From assembly GCA_001910725.1 (NCBI GenBank), contig MJGA01000016.1, positions 62,001-126,000 on the forward strand: a DNA stretch of 64,000 bases, in the 5' to 3' direction. This document shows positions 1 through 13,100 of the stretch, piece by piece. This DNA comes from Phanerodontia chrysosporium (Eukaryota > Basidiomycota > Agaricomycetes > Polyporales > Phanerochaetaceae). The stretch's first letter is position 1. Each line of letters opens with the position of its first letter. The notes beneath the pieces were generated by a model. The model ran no database searches, was not told the DNA's origin, and saw nothing but the letters and a program-made list of their open reading frames with translations. The translations under genes were made by a program, and so were the position numbers.

Positions 1-1136
<1,136 letters not shown>

Positions 1137-1774
1137 AACTACGCTCATCCTTTGTTCCACAATTTCTCTGGTTCGCTGTTCGTGGACTAACGAAGCAATC
1201 GAAGCACAATTCACTTCTCACAACCGCGGTCTTATTCCGCCGGAACCTTGAGTGCAGGCTTTTCACTCACGGCACTGAACAGGATCAAGGGTCTCTACGA
1301 TATGAAATCACTGATGGTTGATACCTGACGGTGAGAGGTACCCGGGGTCCTGTCTCCTACTGCATGCATCATGCTAGAAATCTAGTCTCGCGATCCAACG
1401 ACCAAGTGCAGCGCTCAACGATATAGGCCCCAGACCTTACCAGTCGTGATGTACTAGCTTTGGGGCAGTGACTAAAATCGTCCGGCCCTGTGCAATCCGT
1501 GCTGCACGGGAGGAGAGAAGAGCAAGGGTCTGTATGGGTTCACACGTCTCGGCCTCTGGGTGTCGCTCGTTACCCGCTGTAATTACACTTCCGGCCGCAG
1601 CTGCATCAGCAAGTCATGAGGTGTACGACAAACTCGAGACCTGCCGCCAGCCAATGGCGTGCCACGATCTATCCCGGCGTTTGATAGTCGTACCCGTGAG
1701 CATAAAAAAGGCGAGCCTCGCGCAGAGCCCTTACTAACACTTGGTAGGCTCCCCACTACTCGCTTCTGGTAACC
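1137..1774. other. intergenic, copy 1 to copy 2
   Basis: No coding segment is supported here. It must hold the terminator of copy 1 and the promoter of copy 2. An A-rich TATA-like run (cataaaaaag, 1701-1710) sits about 65 nt before the copy 2 start, but its role is a guess. Confidence 0.5.
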
Positions 1775-4700
1775 ATGAAGTGGTCAGGAGTAATGCTGCG
1801 ATATGTGATTCCCACCTTGCTTGGGGATCGCGCGAGCGGAGAACCAAGGTGATCAACTCCATAAGCGCCGAAACAGTTCGTGATGACTGACTCTCATGTA
1901 GGGTCTGGCACGATGAGCGAGCCTTTCCGTCCTATGTCGCTGCGGCCTCAATTTTGCTGTTCTCACTCCAAACGCTTCGCTCGAATAAATCGACCAAACT
2001 ACATGGGGCCCCTTCTGCCGGAAATTGTACGCCAAATAGCGGTTGCTTCGCGCAGCAGGGAGGAGCAACCATTTTTGCCTTCAAACTCTCTCGACTGGCT
2101 GCTTCGCTCGCCCTCCTAGGCCTGTCACTGGTATCGAAATTGTTTTGGAATGCCTCGTGGTTCCTCAAATCTGCCCAGGCCGCTACGGTTGTGAGCCGCC
2201 AGTTAATCCTACAATAATGGCCTATCCGCTCACCTACGCTACTCACAGGTCTACGCGTCCGTCTTAGCCTGTCTCAATATCCTCAGCACTAGAGATAAGG
2301 CGCTGACATACTCCTTCCACTTGTCTCTGGTGACTTCTGCTACGTTGGCCATCTATGCTTACCGTGATATTTGGCCTTTGATGACCTTCGTGCTTGAGCC
2401 GAAGGATGGCTGTGAAGGCTGGCTCCTTTGGGTAAAAATCGCGCTCACCGTATATGCTGGCGCCCTTGAGCCTCTTCTTGAACCATACCCGTACATTCCG
2501 TACGATCCGGCGGTGAGTACACGTCATTTTCCGCCCCGGTATTGTTTGACGAATGTGATACAGCAACCTCGACCGTCGAGTCCGGAGCAGACAGCCTCGA
2601 TACTCTCGTTTATCACATATTCTTGGCTGGAACCTACGATTTGGCGCGCGTATCGCGCTACTCATCTGCCTGCCGATGAGTTACCTCCGCTGTGCGATTA
2701 TGATGAGGCGACGAACCTCGTCAAACTTGGTTATCCAGTAAGTTGGCATGTCTCTTAGGCCCTGAATTCACCGCATTCATACCTCGAACTTCGAAGCGTC
2801 TCGACAGTTTCTCTGGTGCCAAGAAGCGACATCTCTTTTGGGGTCTACTAACTATATTCCGTCGGTCCCTCATCGTCCAAAGCCTCATGCTCATTGCTTT
2901 TGTGAGAGCACTTCTTTGAGTCGCAGTGTGCACCTTGTCTCATTTGTTGCACTTGCTGTCAGTCCTTCGGTGGCATAGCTGTACCTGTCGGTACCAGACA
3001 ACTACTTCAGTACGTCAAGATGAGATGTAATGGTATCGAGCTAACTTCCGTTCAGCTATCTCGAGACAAACGGCCAAGGTGCTATGGTCAAACCATGGGT
3101 ATGGATCTTGTGGCTGGGAGGCGGGCCAATTATTCAGGCGATCGGATACCAGTATTACATCTTCCTATCGGTGCGCAAGTCGTTCTAAGACGTGGGCCGC
3201 TGCTGACTATCTGGTCAGACTGCCATCCTTGTCCGCACTGAGGTTATCATAACCTCGCTTGTTTTCGATCACGCGCTACGAATTCGTCTGAAGGCTGAGA
3301 CCTCAGAGACAACTGGTACAGCAGACTTTACACCGCCGACGCCCGCTATTGATGAGAGTAGGCCTGGACGTCCTACGGAAGAGGATGAAGAAGAGGTCGT
3401 GGAACCGCGCAGCACAACACCGGGCACTTCCGCGTCTATAGACATCTCTACAGCTGGGACCATTGTCGCTCCGGACACGGACACTGACCAAGAGGGAGTC
3501 ACGGAAGACGGGAAGAAAGAAGAGCAACACAGCAAAGACGACCTGGAGAAGGGCAAAAACCTCGTCGGCAAGATGAACAATCTGGTGACAAGTGATCTCG
3601 ATAACATCACGGGTGGCCGCGACTTCCTGTTCGTAGTCGTCGCCGCACCAACAATGTTCTCGTTTGGGATGGTTTTCCTGTACCAGGTCCTCAGCTGGAG
3701 CGCTTTCGTCGGTCTGGCCGTTATGATCGTGTTGTTGCCCGTGCCTACCTGGCTGGCATCGCTTATGCAAGGAGTGCAGAAGCAGAAGATGAAGGCTGTA
3801 AGCTCCACGTCGTTGCGATACTACAATCACATTGCTGATACGCCCGTCTTTTCAAGACCGATGCGCGTGTGCAAAGCGTCGTTGAAGGTAGACTTCCTGT
3901 CAGTCTTTCTCGAGTAGAACTGACATGTCCTAGTTATGAACGTACTGCGCATGGTCAAACTTTTTGGATGGGAATCTCGCGTCGCCGAGAAAATCATGCA
4001 GGCACGGGAGAACGAGCTGAAGTACATATGGAGGCACAAGGTCCTCAACCTGTCCCTGGATTGCGTCAAGTCAGCTATCACATTTAACAAACTGCAATGT
4101 GGGATCACTGATGGATTTATGCAGCTACTGCATCCCATTCGCCATATGGTTGTTACCTACGCTGTATATGTGAGCGACGCCCGATACCTCGCTCCTTCTA
4201 CTGGCTTAACGCATGCTAGACTCTTGTCATGAAGCGCGAGTTGACGGGTGTGCACTTCTTGGATCATGACTTGTCCATAGGGGCTCATCCTATCTCATAC
4301 AGCCTCCATCATCTTTTCTTCAATCATTGCTTTCCAAATATTGCGCCAGCAAATTCACGTTACGATCTGGATGGTCCCGAAGATGATCTCCGGTGAGTGT
4401 TGGAATCCCTAGGTGTAGAGCACAAACTAATCGTTCTATGCTTTAGCTAATGTGTCTTTGAGACGCGTGAATGATTTTCTCCGCAATGTAAGTCGACGCC
4501 TTCGGTAGACGATCTGTAGTTTACGCTGACAGTGTTCTAGACGGAGCTCCTCGATGCTTTCACTGATAACCCCGCCTTGAGTGCATCTACGGACGCCTCC
4601 GATGCTCACAGACATGACATCGGTTTCGGCCACGCCAGCCTCTCTTGGACCAGCGAGGACGAGGGAATGAGTCGCTCTCGGCCGCCGTTCCGCCTGCGCA

Positions 4701-7700
4701 TCGAGGATGAAGTACGATTCAAGCGAGGCGCTTTCAATCTCATCGTTGGCCCCACGGGCTCCGGAAAGACGTCCGTCCTCATGGCACTCCTCAGCGAGAT
4801 GCACTATATTCCACTCGGCTCCGAGTCATGGACAAATCTTCCACGCGATGGTGGGGTCGCATACGGCGCTCAGGAGTCATGGGTCCTGAACGAGACGATC
4901 AAAGAGAATATCCTCTTCGGCGCCCCGTACGACCAGGAGCGGTACGAGAAGGTCATTTATCAATGTGGTCTCACACGGGACCTAAGTCTGTTCGATGCTG
5001 GAGATGCGACGGAAGTCGGCGAGAAGGGCATCACTTTAAGCGGAGGGCAGAAGGCAAGAGTTACCCTTGCGCGAGCGGTGTATTCGTCTGCGGAAATCCT
5101 TCTGCTTGATGATCTTCTCGCTGCTCTGGACGTCCACACATCCCGATGGATAGTCAGTAAATGCTTCAAAGGCGACCTTATCCGTGGGCGTACTGTGATC
5201 CTGGTGGTATGTCCCTAGGTGGAGTGACAAGTCACCGTAGTTAACCCCCAATCGCAGACGCACAACATAGCTATGGCTGGCCCTCTAGCAGACTTTGTTT
5301 TGTCCATACGAGATGGACGGGTCGTCAGTCAAGGAACCATTACTGAAGCTCTCAATCTGGATGCGCGACTGGAAGAGGAATATCGACATGAGGAGACGAT
5401 AATCGAGCTCGACGACTCCGAGGACGCTACGACTAGTTCCCAGACTCCAGCTGACCCTGATACGCCTATCAAAAAGGAAGACAAGCTGGTCGTAGCCGAG
5501 GAGATCGCCGTCGGACGCGTCAGTCGATCAGCCAGTGCGTACACAATCACACAATTCCATCTCATCCTCGTTGGCTGATCTGTGCACAGTGAAGCTCTTT
5601 CTGGATGGTCTTGGAGGCAGACATCCGTTGTTATTCTGGACGCAATATCTATCTGGGGAGGTTATGATTGAGCTTTTCAGCATCGCGGAAGTATGGTGGC
5701 TTGGCCTCTGGGCCAGTCAGTATGCATCCCGCGATCCCAGTGACGTTCGCGTTGGCTTGTAAGTCTCACTGTCCCAAAGTTGACAAACCTACTAATCGCG
5801 ATCGCAGCTTCCTCGGTATTTACTGCACGCTTATTGGCGGTATCGTGATGTCGTACGTCTTCGCCCAACTGGTGTACACCATCGCCGGTCTCCGTGCTTC
5901 GCGAAGTATACACGCCAAGCTTGTGTATTCTTTACTGCGGAGTACATTCAGATGGCTGGACGTTACGCCGACATCGCGAGTGGTCACGCGGTGTACGCAA
6001 GATATACAAGCCAGTGAGTCATTCAGGTCAACGCGGTAAAGGACTCGGAGTCATGCTGAGTCAAAAATAGTCGACAGTTCACTTCCCAACTCCATGGATG
6101 CAGTTGGTGAGTAAGTCTGCACACCTCTACGCTACGACGATACTGAATTCGGTCAGTCCGGACTACCGTCACATGCATCATCAAGGCCGGCGTCGTTGTC
6201 GCCTTTACACCCTATTTCTTGCTCCCCGCGGTCCTTCTTGTCGGCGCTGGTGCATTCCTCGGGAAAGTATACCTGAAAGCCCAGCTATCCGTCAAGCGTG
6301 AGATGTCGACAGCCAAGGCGCCTGTCCTCGGTGTCTTCGGCAGTGTTGTGGCCGGCCTCTGTCAGTACGTTCCACAAGTTCGTGCCGACGCTAAGCTGAC
6401 TTCACGTGAAGCCTCTGTACGGGCTTACCACGCACAGCAGCGGTTCAGAGATCTGATACACGAGCGTGTTAACCATTACGTTCGCACCGCACGATCGTTC
6501 TACAATCTCAATAGGTATGTCATATGCCGTATGCAGGTGAGGACCCTCAGTGATACATACATAGATGGGTCGGTGTCCGTGTCGACGCACTCGCCCAGCT
6601 TTTCACCACTTCTCTGGCATTCTACCTCGTATATGGCCCTCTGTCCACAAGCCCGTCAACAGTCGGGTTCCTGATCAGCCAATCTGGTGCGTCGTTCTCC
6701 CTAGCCAGCATCTTGTGATTGCATGTCCGAGCGCTTGCCTAGATCGCTTTTGCGAGCTCATTCTCTGGCTTGTTCGGACATACAATGAATTCGAAGGTAC
6801 ATACTCGCGTCAATTGCAGATGTTTCCAGCTTTGATGTTGACCTTACAGTGAACTGCAATGGCCTCGAGAGGGTGCAACAATACATCGACATTGACCACG
6901 AGCCGGAACCCAAGTCCGACGGATTGCCTCCAGCGTATTGGCCTTCAAGCGGGGACTTGAAGGTCGAGAACCTCTCAGCCCGCTACTCTGCTGACGGTCC
7001 AAGCGTGCTGCAAGACATTTCATTCCATGCAAAACCTGGTGAACGCATCGGAGTCGGTGAGAAACATCATGAAATTGACCTATTAGCTCTATTGACATGG
7101 GTTACAGTCGGTAGAACAGGTTCGGGCAAGTCCACCTTGACCCTCGCTATCTTGAGATGCCTTCATACGGAGGGTACAATTATTTACGACGGGCTCGAGA
7201 CTAAGAACATCAACCTCGATGTCTTGCGTTCTAACATCACCATTATCCCTCAGTCGGTGCGTATCAGTAGGTCGGCAATATGACGAATACCCTGACCCTC
7301 TGCGTACTAGCCGGAGCTTTTGAGTGGATCCCTCCGCTATAACCTTGACGTATTTGGCCAGTACGACGATGCGACATTGAACGATGCACTCCGTTCTGCT
7401 GGGCTATTTTCACTCCAGAAGATGTCGGACGAACACAAGATCACCCTAGATACCGAGATTGCCAGCGGAGGCGGGAACTTGTCCGTTGGCCAGAGGCAGA
7501 TCATCGCCCTCGCACGTGCTATCGTGCGCCAGAGTAAGCTGCTCATCCTGGATGAGGCAACGTCTGCCATCGGTATGTTAAATATGTGTCATGGTCCCTC
7601 ATGCTAATGACGTCGAACAGACTATGAGACCGACGCCGTCATTCAATCATCGTTGCGCACCGAATTGAATAGTGATGTGACCGTGATCACAGTCGCGCAC

Positions 7701-7930
7701 CGTCTTCAAACTATCATGGACTATAGCAAAATTGTGCGTCACGTTCCGTGGCTCTCGTACCAAAGCTACATACTGATCTGCTCACATAGATGGTGCTTGA
7801 CGCTGGACGCTTGGTCGAATATGACGCACCGAAGACACTACTTCGTCAGGAAGCTAGCGTCTTCCGCGCACTCGTTGATGAGAGTGCGGACAAGGAGACG
7901 TTGTACGCCATGGCAGAGGGGAGTGTATAG
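1775..7930 (+). CDS. ABCC-type ABC transporter copy 2 (MRP/Ybt1-like), complete
   Basis: Full-size ABCC exporter of about 1,573 residues in 28 exons (1775-1848, 1902-2190, 2249-2512, and so on to 7790-7930). Order: hydrophobic N-terminal extension, TMD1, NBD1, TMD2, NBD2. NBD1 (about residues 672-893, exon 4541-5206) has Walker [10 protein letters not shown], signature LSGGQKAR and Walker [13 protein letters not shown], with Asp where the catalytic Glu usually sits, as is common in ABCC NBD1. NBD2 (about 1283-1573) has [16 protein letters not shown] and [11 protein letters not shown], so it keeps the Glu. TMD1 carries a long acidic, Ser/Thr-rich insert (exon 3219-3797). The start is chosen because exon 1 (25 codons) splices in frame to the VWHDERAFP segment shared with copies 3 and 4. 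Exon 11 (4125-4169) is one base shorter than in copy 3; using donor GTCAAG at 4065 keeps the frame. Confidence 0.92.
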
Positions 7931-8282
7931 GCCAAGATCCCTTCCCTTCTTCATAGCATCTCGTCATTCTGTTTGCATGATAACCTTGATGTCGCTCCTG
8001 CGCGATGTAGGCTTCTTGGATCCCAAGGATGCCCAAATGTCCACACCGAGTTGACTATGACGCAGTTCGTGATTACGAGACATCTTGTAGCATTCGCATA
8101 GTACCTGGAAGTTGGCTTCCGGTGTGACAAACGGGCTCTATATTAGCAGGAAGCTACGTGCTAGAATGCACGATCCGCGCCGAGTAGGACTTTGCGTATT
8201 GTATGCCCACATGATCCCGGAGGCCTAATTGATCGTGGTTGCCTTGACCTGTCATTCGAGTCTTGTTTCATGAATCACAGCT
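7931..8282. other. intergenic, copy 2 to mobile element
   Basis: This stretch follows the TAG of copy 2 and reaches the left edge of the inverted-repeat element. I see no gene, RNA or repeat in it. Confidence 0.5.
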
Positions 8283-8292
8283 GGGTTCCATG

Positions 8293-8434
8293 CAGACTCC
8301 AGCCACCCGCCCGTGGAGGTTGAAGACCAGCGTCCTCCAGCCTGGCGGCTGATGAGTCATCATAATTACTCAAACTCAAAGGACGCTGTAACCTCCACGG
8401 GCGACTGGCGGCAAATATCTGTAAACAACCCGGC
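8293..8434 (+). repeat. left terminal inverted repeat, 142 bp
   Basis: It is the exact reverse complement of 9845-9986. Inside it, CGCCCGTGGAGGTT (8308-8321) pairs with AACCTCCACGGGCG (8390-8403), and CAGCGTCCT (8328-8336) pairs with AGGACGCTG (8380-8388), so a single end can fold on itself. Confidence 0.93.
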
Positions 8435-9350
8435 GCTTGTGTCAGCGGTCTTTGAAAACAGTGTAGGGAGAGTAATTGTGCGAGATATATCTGCAGATAT
8501 ATGCATTGTGTGGGCGCGCGTACGTGGCGAGCACACTGCTGCCTCGGGGTTGCCTGGTGGCTTGTCTGAACACACCAGGCCCTGCAATACTTGGCCAGTG
8601 CAGCATCTCAGCAGTGTCAGTGCATACTGAGCCGGTGACTGAAATGGGTGTGTGAGCAGCCAGATGTCGGTGTCCACAGCGCGGCAGTCCTGACACCGAG
8701 GACAACAAAACCCTTGGACTTTGGTGCACTCTGTTAGAAACTACAGAGTGACTTATTATTATGCTGATATTCTCTGATAGTAATTGAGTCAATACACACG
8801 GTGCGCAGGTATAGAAAGGAGTGAACGACGAAGATGACGGGGACGGCGTCCTCAAGACTGTATTCACACCCTAGCTAAGTACAGGCCGCAGAATGCTACA
8901 GAAAATGATCTAAAATAACTAGGATATTCTCTCGCTATCTATTACAGAGGAGTTGTGTACGATTGGCGCAGTAAAACGTGTCTACAGAGCAGGAGGTGCG
9001 GGGCGGCCAGCGACCGCGGCGAAGGGTGCACCGGGTCCATGGTGTCAGGGGTCTGGTAGGCGCGCGTCCGCCCACGCATGTCGCGCGTCGGCCTCACGCC
9101 CGCTCATCAACAATTTGCTCGCTATTGGGAGCAGCAAGCTAGTATCATCACACGCGGTGAAATGTATGTACCGACACTGGTTGGGTGGCGTGAGCACCGA
9201 CCACGGTGTGGAGTACACCCGGTCTGCGGTACTGTGGGATTGGCGTGTAACCCTGCCGCTTCCGCTTTGGGCTTACTACCCATTTTGGTATGCTTACATA
9301 ATCACGTTCTCTTCCTCTCGTCGCCCCCGTTTTCCCTCTTTCTTCAGTTC

Positions 9351-9498
9351 CCCCATGTACTAGCTACGAGATCTCGCTATACAGAGCCCGTTCCTGCTCT
9401 GTCCTCTGCTCCGAGTGTAAACCCGCCCTTCCCCCATGTACTAGCTACGAGATCTCGCTATACAGAGCCCGTTCCTGCTCTGTCCTCTGCTCCGAGTG
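9351..9498 (+). repeat. tandem duplication, period 81 bp
   Basis: A 67 bp block starting ccccatgtactagctacgag occurs at 9351-9417 and again, identical, at 9432-9498, inside the mobile element. Just after it, ggcgggttta (around 9518-9530) is the inverse of taaacccgcc between the copies, giving a further possible hairpin. No function is apparent. Confidence 0.9.
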
Positions 9499-9844
9499 GT
9501 TTACCGCCCCACGCCGGGGCGGGTTTACACGGCGCTAACAGGGTAGTACGCACATGTCGCTGTGAGTATGCTCTGCATGGTCTTGGTCAGGGGTTTGCAG
9601 TATGAGGTCGAGAAAGGAGTTAACTTTATAGAAATTGAGCAGGCGGGCTAGATGCTCATACAGGGGCATCTTGGGATACAGTGCAAGTATTGTCTACAGC
9701 ATGGCGGCGGGGGCATGAACAGCAACGCGCTTCGCGCTACCGACCTAATTTGGTACATGTCCCCGAGAAGATATTGAGAATCAGGCATCAATTCTGTGCG
9801 GCTGTCGCCGAACGAGCGACCTCGGATATCCATTGCCGTCCAAT

Positions 9845-9986
9845 GCCGGGTTGTTTACAGATATTTGCCGCCAGTCGCCCGTGGAGGTTACAGCGTCCTT
9901 TGAGTTTGAGTAATTATGATGACTCATCAGCCGCCAGGCTGGAGGACGCTGGTCTTCAACCTCCACGGGCGGGTGGCTGGAGTCTG
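9845..9986 (-). repeat. right terminal inverted repeat, 142 bp
   Basis: Exact inverse of 8293-8434, carrying the same internal fold-back pairs. It is followed at once by the second copy of the 11 bp flanking repeat. Confidence 0.93.
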
Positions 9987-10137
9987 GGTTCCATGCGGTT
10001 AGCTACCACGTTCAAACTGCGGATTTCCCATGTCATCCTGAAGCAGTTGATAGCAACAGAAAATTAGGCACAGAGTGGGGCTTCTTCACATGCATCACAT
10101 GTATATGTACCTCGTCGTCCATGTCTTCACCGTAGCG

Positions 10138-13100
10138 ATGTACGACACGGTGCCTCAAGTGGTGCTCTCACTGGCAGAAGGTTGTGGCCATAACGAAAGG
10201 TGATCCTCATATAAGCGCCGAAACCGCGCGTTGTTGCTGACTTTGATGCAGGTCTTGGCTAGACGAGCGATTTATTCCAACATGGGTCGCTGCAGCCTCA
10301 ATATTGGCTTTATTGGTTGATGGAACCAATATTTTTGCCGGTCTCCTGCAAAAAATGCGTCGAAAGCGAATGACTCTGCTCCAGACGGGTTCTTTGCACG
10401 ACGCGGCGGAGTGGTCATTTTCGCGTTCAAGGTCGTTCGCTTGGCGGGTGTTCTCGCTTTGCTGACCTTGTCGGGGTTCTCGTCGGCGACAACTGACCAC
10501 TGCGACCTCTGGCTATCCCTCGGTCAATTAGCGGCTCTGGTAAGTGGTAAAGCAAAGTGATAACGGTGCATCGGGAGTTAATCATTAACTTGTTGCTAGA
10601 CCTATGCGTCAGCACTAGCTGCTTCAAGCGTAGTCAAAACTGCGAACCAGGCATTGGTTATTTCACGCCATCTTACCCTCTTGACATTCACTATCATCGC
10701 CGTCTATGTCTATCGCGACATCTGGCCGTTGATGACCTCCACACTGCAACCAAAGGATGCCTATGAGGGTCCGCTTTTATGGGTGAAGATCGCGCTTGCA
10801 GTTTTTGTAGGTGCTGTGATACCGCTTCTCGAGCCGTATCCATACATGTCGCGCCTTTCGGCAGTAAGTTTCCGACCACCCGGAGCGTCATGACGTTCCT
10901 AACCATGATAATGCAGCCCAACCCGGAACAAACTGCCTCGTTATTATCCTTTTGGACATATACTTGGCTCGACCCTATCATCTGGCGCGCCTTCCGGCTT
11001 CCCCACCTTCCAGCAGAAGCGCTGCCTCCACTGTGCAGCTACGATGAGAGTCGAAAGCTAGTTCAACGCGGCTCCACCGTAAGGCTCAACTCATGCTAGT
11101 TCCTCTCTCTTACTGAATGTCATTGCTTACTCCGCGCAATAGACTCTTGGTACCTTCGGGGCGGGAAAGGCGCAATCATTCTTCTGGGGCCTGCTTTCAG
11201 TCTTCCGGAAGTCTATCGTCGTACAGAGTATCATGCTGGTTATCTTCGTGCGTCTTTCTTCAAGTACTTCATGGCACCTTCTCATGCCCAACGATTATTA
11301 GGCATTAGCAAACATTTCAGTCCCAGTTGCTGAAAATCGACTGCTGTAGTACGTCACTCCTTTTCTCGGGCTGTATTCATGTACTTACGCTCCACAGCTA
11401 TCTGGAAACGAAGGGCGAGCATGCGACTGCCAAGCCTTGGGTGTGGATCTTGATGTTGTGCGGCGGGCCGGTGATAGAATCGTTTGTCTCTTCATATTAT
11501 ATGTTCCTCTCGGTTCGTACCCAGCCATATTGTATTGACGTTTTCTAACCGTCTCACCAGACCGGCACACTCGTCCGTGTGGAGGCCATCGTGACCTCTC
11601 TCCTCTTCGAACACGCACTCTGCGTGCGTCCGAAGGCTGGTTCTGCGAAAAAGGCGGTCAGCGACAAGGCTGAGGCTCCGAAGCCATCTAGCCTGGGCCC
11701 GACCGATGCCAGCGTGGACTCAATGTCAGTAACTGCAACCGCAACGGCACGGAATCCTGCCAGCGGTTCGTCAGGTTCTGCGAGTGCGACACTTGATGAT
11801 GAAACAACTCCAGCTCCCCCGCCTGAGGGCAAAGCGCAGGTCGACACAGGAAGCGAAGATGCTGTAAACGCAGATGTAGGCCTAGCGGGCAGGATCAGCA
11901 ATCTAGCGACAAGCGACCTCGACAATATCACCAGTGGTCGCGACTTCCTGCTCATGCTCATAACTGCGCCTCTCATATTCTCGTTCGGGATGGCCTTTCT
12001 CTACCACATCCTCGGCTGGAGTTCTCTCGTCGGCTTGGCGATTATGACTTTGCTCCTGCCGGTGCCGATGGTCATCGCGTCGCTTATGCAAGGCGTTCAA
12101 GAGCAGAAGATGCAGGCTGTGAGATCAGCTTGCTATTTATTGTACTTTCATATTCACTGTAGCGAATTTCCTAGACGGATGGTCGGGTGCAAAGCGTAAT
12201 AGAAGGTAAGCTCTAGATACCTATTTGTTTAAAACCGTTTTTGACATGCTACCAGCAATGAGCATGCTGCGGATGATTAAGTTGTTCGGATGGGAGTCGC
12301 GCATACAGGAGAACATTGCAAAGGCGCGGGAGAGCGAGCTAAAGTCCATTCAGAAGAGAAAGATCTTCGGTTTGCTGATGACTACAATCAAGTAGGGTAT
12401 ACGTTCGTTCTCAATCATGAAGTCACTGACAAAGTTGCCGCAGTTATTGCGTCCCGTTGGTTCACATGGTCGTCACTTACGCCGTCTTTGTGAGTAGCAC
12501 CGGCATCTCTTCCGCTTTCTCGACTTGACCTTGTTGTAGACTGTGGTCATGAAGCGGGAGCTCTCCGGTGCGTCAAACTACGCACCGAAGACGGCAGTTC
12601 CTTATCTGACGAGCGTCCAGCATCCGTCGTATTCTCGTCCATGACTGCGTTCCAGATAATGCGTGGTCAGATGTTGAGCATAATTTACATGATTCCGATG
12701 ATGATCAATGGTGAGTGCGAATCTTGTGTTGTACCTTCCAAGGCTTGCTGATCAATCTGTGTCAGCCAATGTCTCACTAGGTCGTGTCGCGGATTTCCTC
12801 TACAACGTACGCGATATTGTTGATATAACTTCTGCAATGATTCACGTTCGGCTGGCAGACGGACCTGCTTGACGCTTTCGCTGGGCACTCCTCTCTAGGC
12901 GCCACCGCGAGTAACTCGCCGGCTCATCTGGACGACATAGGATTCGGGCACGCCAAGTTTTCGTGGGCCTCTGGGGAGGAAAACAATACGTTAACCCTCG
13001 ACCGTAAAACATTCACGCTATGTGTCGACGGCGAGGTATGTTTCAAGAGAGGCGCCTTCAACCTCATTATAGGGCCCACCGGTTCTGGCAAGACATCCGT

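Larger units (their letters stand above)
8283..9996. mobile_element. non-autonomous TIR DNA element, Mutator-like or fold-back type
   Basis: Two perfect 142 bp terminal inverted repeats (8293-8434 and 9845-9986) bound a 1.69 kb unit. The 11-mer GGGTTCCATGC occurs directly outside both ends (8283-8293 and 9986-9996), read as a target-site duplication of 9-11 bp depending on where the TIR is taken to start. TIRs above 100 bp with 9-11 bp duplications are the mark of Mutator-like elements. No transposase-like coding region is visible between the TIRs, so a partner would be needed for movement. It lies between transporter copies 2 and 3 and interrupts no visible gene. Perfect TIR identity suggests recent insertion. 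Alternative: a fold-back element, since each TIR can itself form a hairpin. Confidence 0.85.

Noticed and set aside
3269..3830. Two 175-179 codon minus-strand frames
   Set aside because: Antisense shadows of the Ser/Thr/Glu-rich insert of transporter copy 2.
9078..9605. 175-codon frame with a 27-residue internal repeat inside the mobile element
   Set aside because: The repeat is simply the translated 81 bp tandem DNA duplication; no transposase or other family feature.
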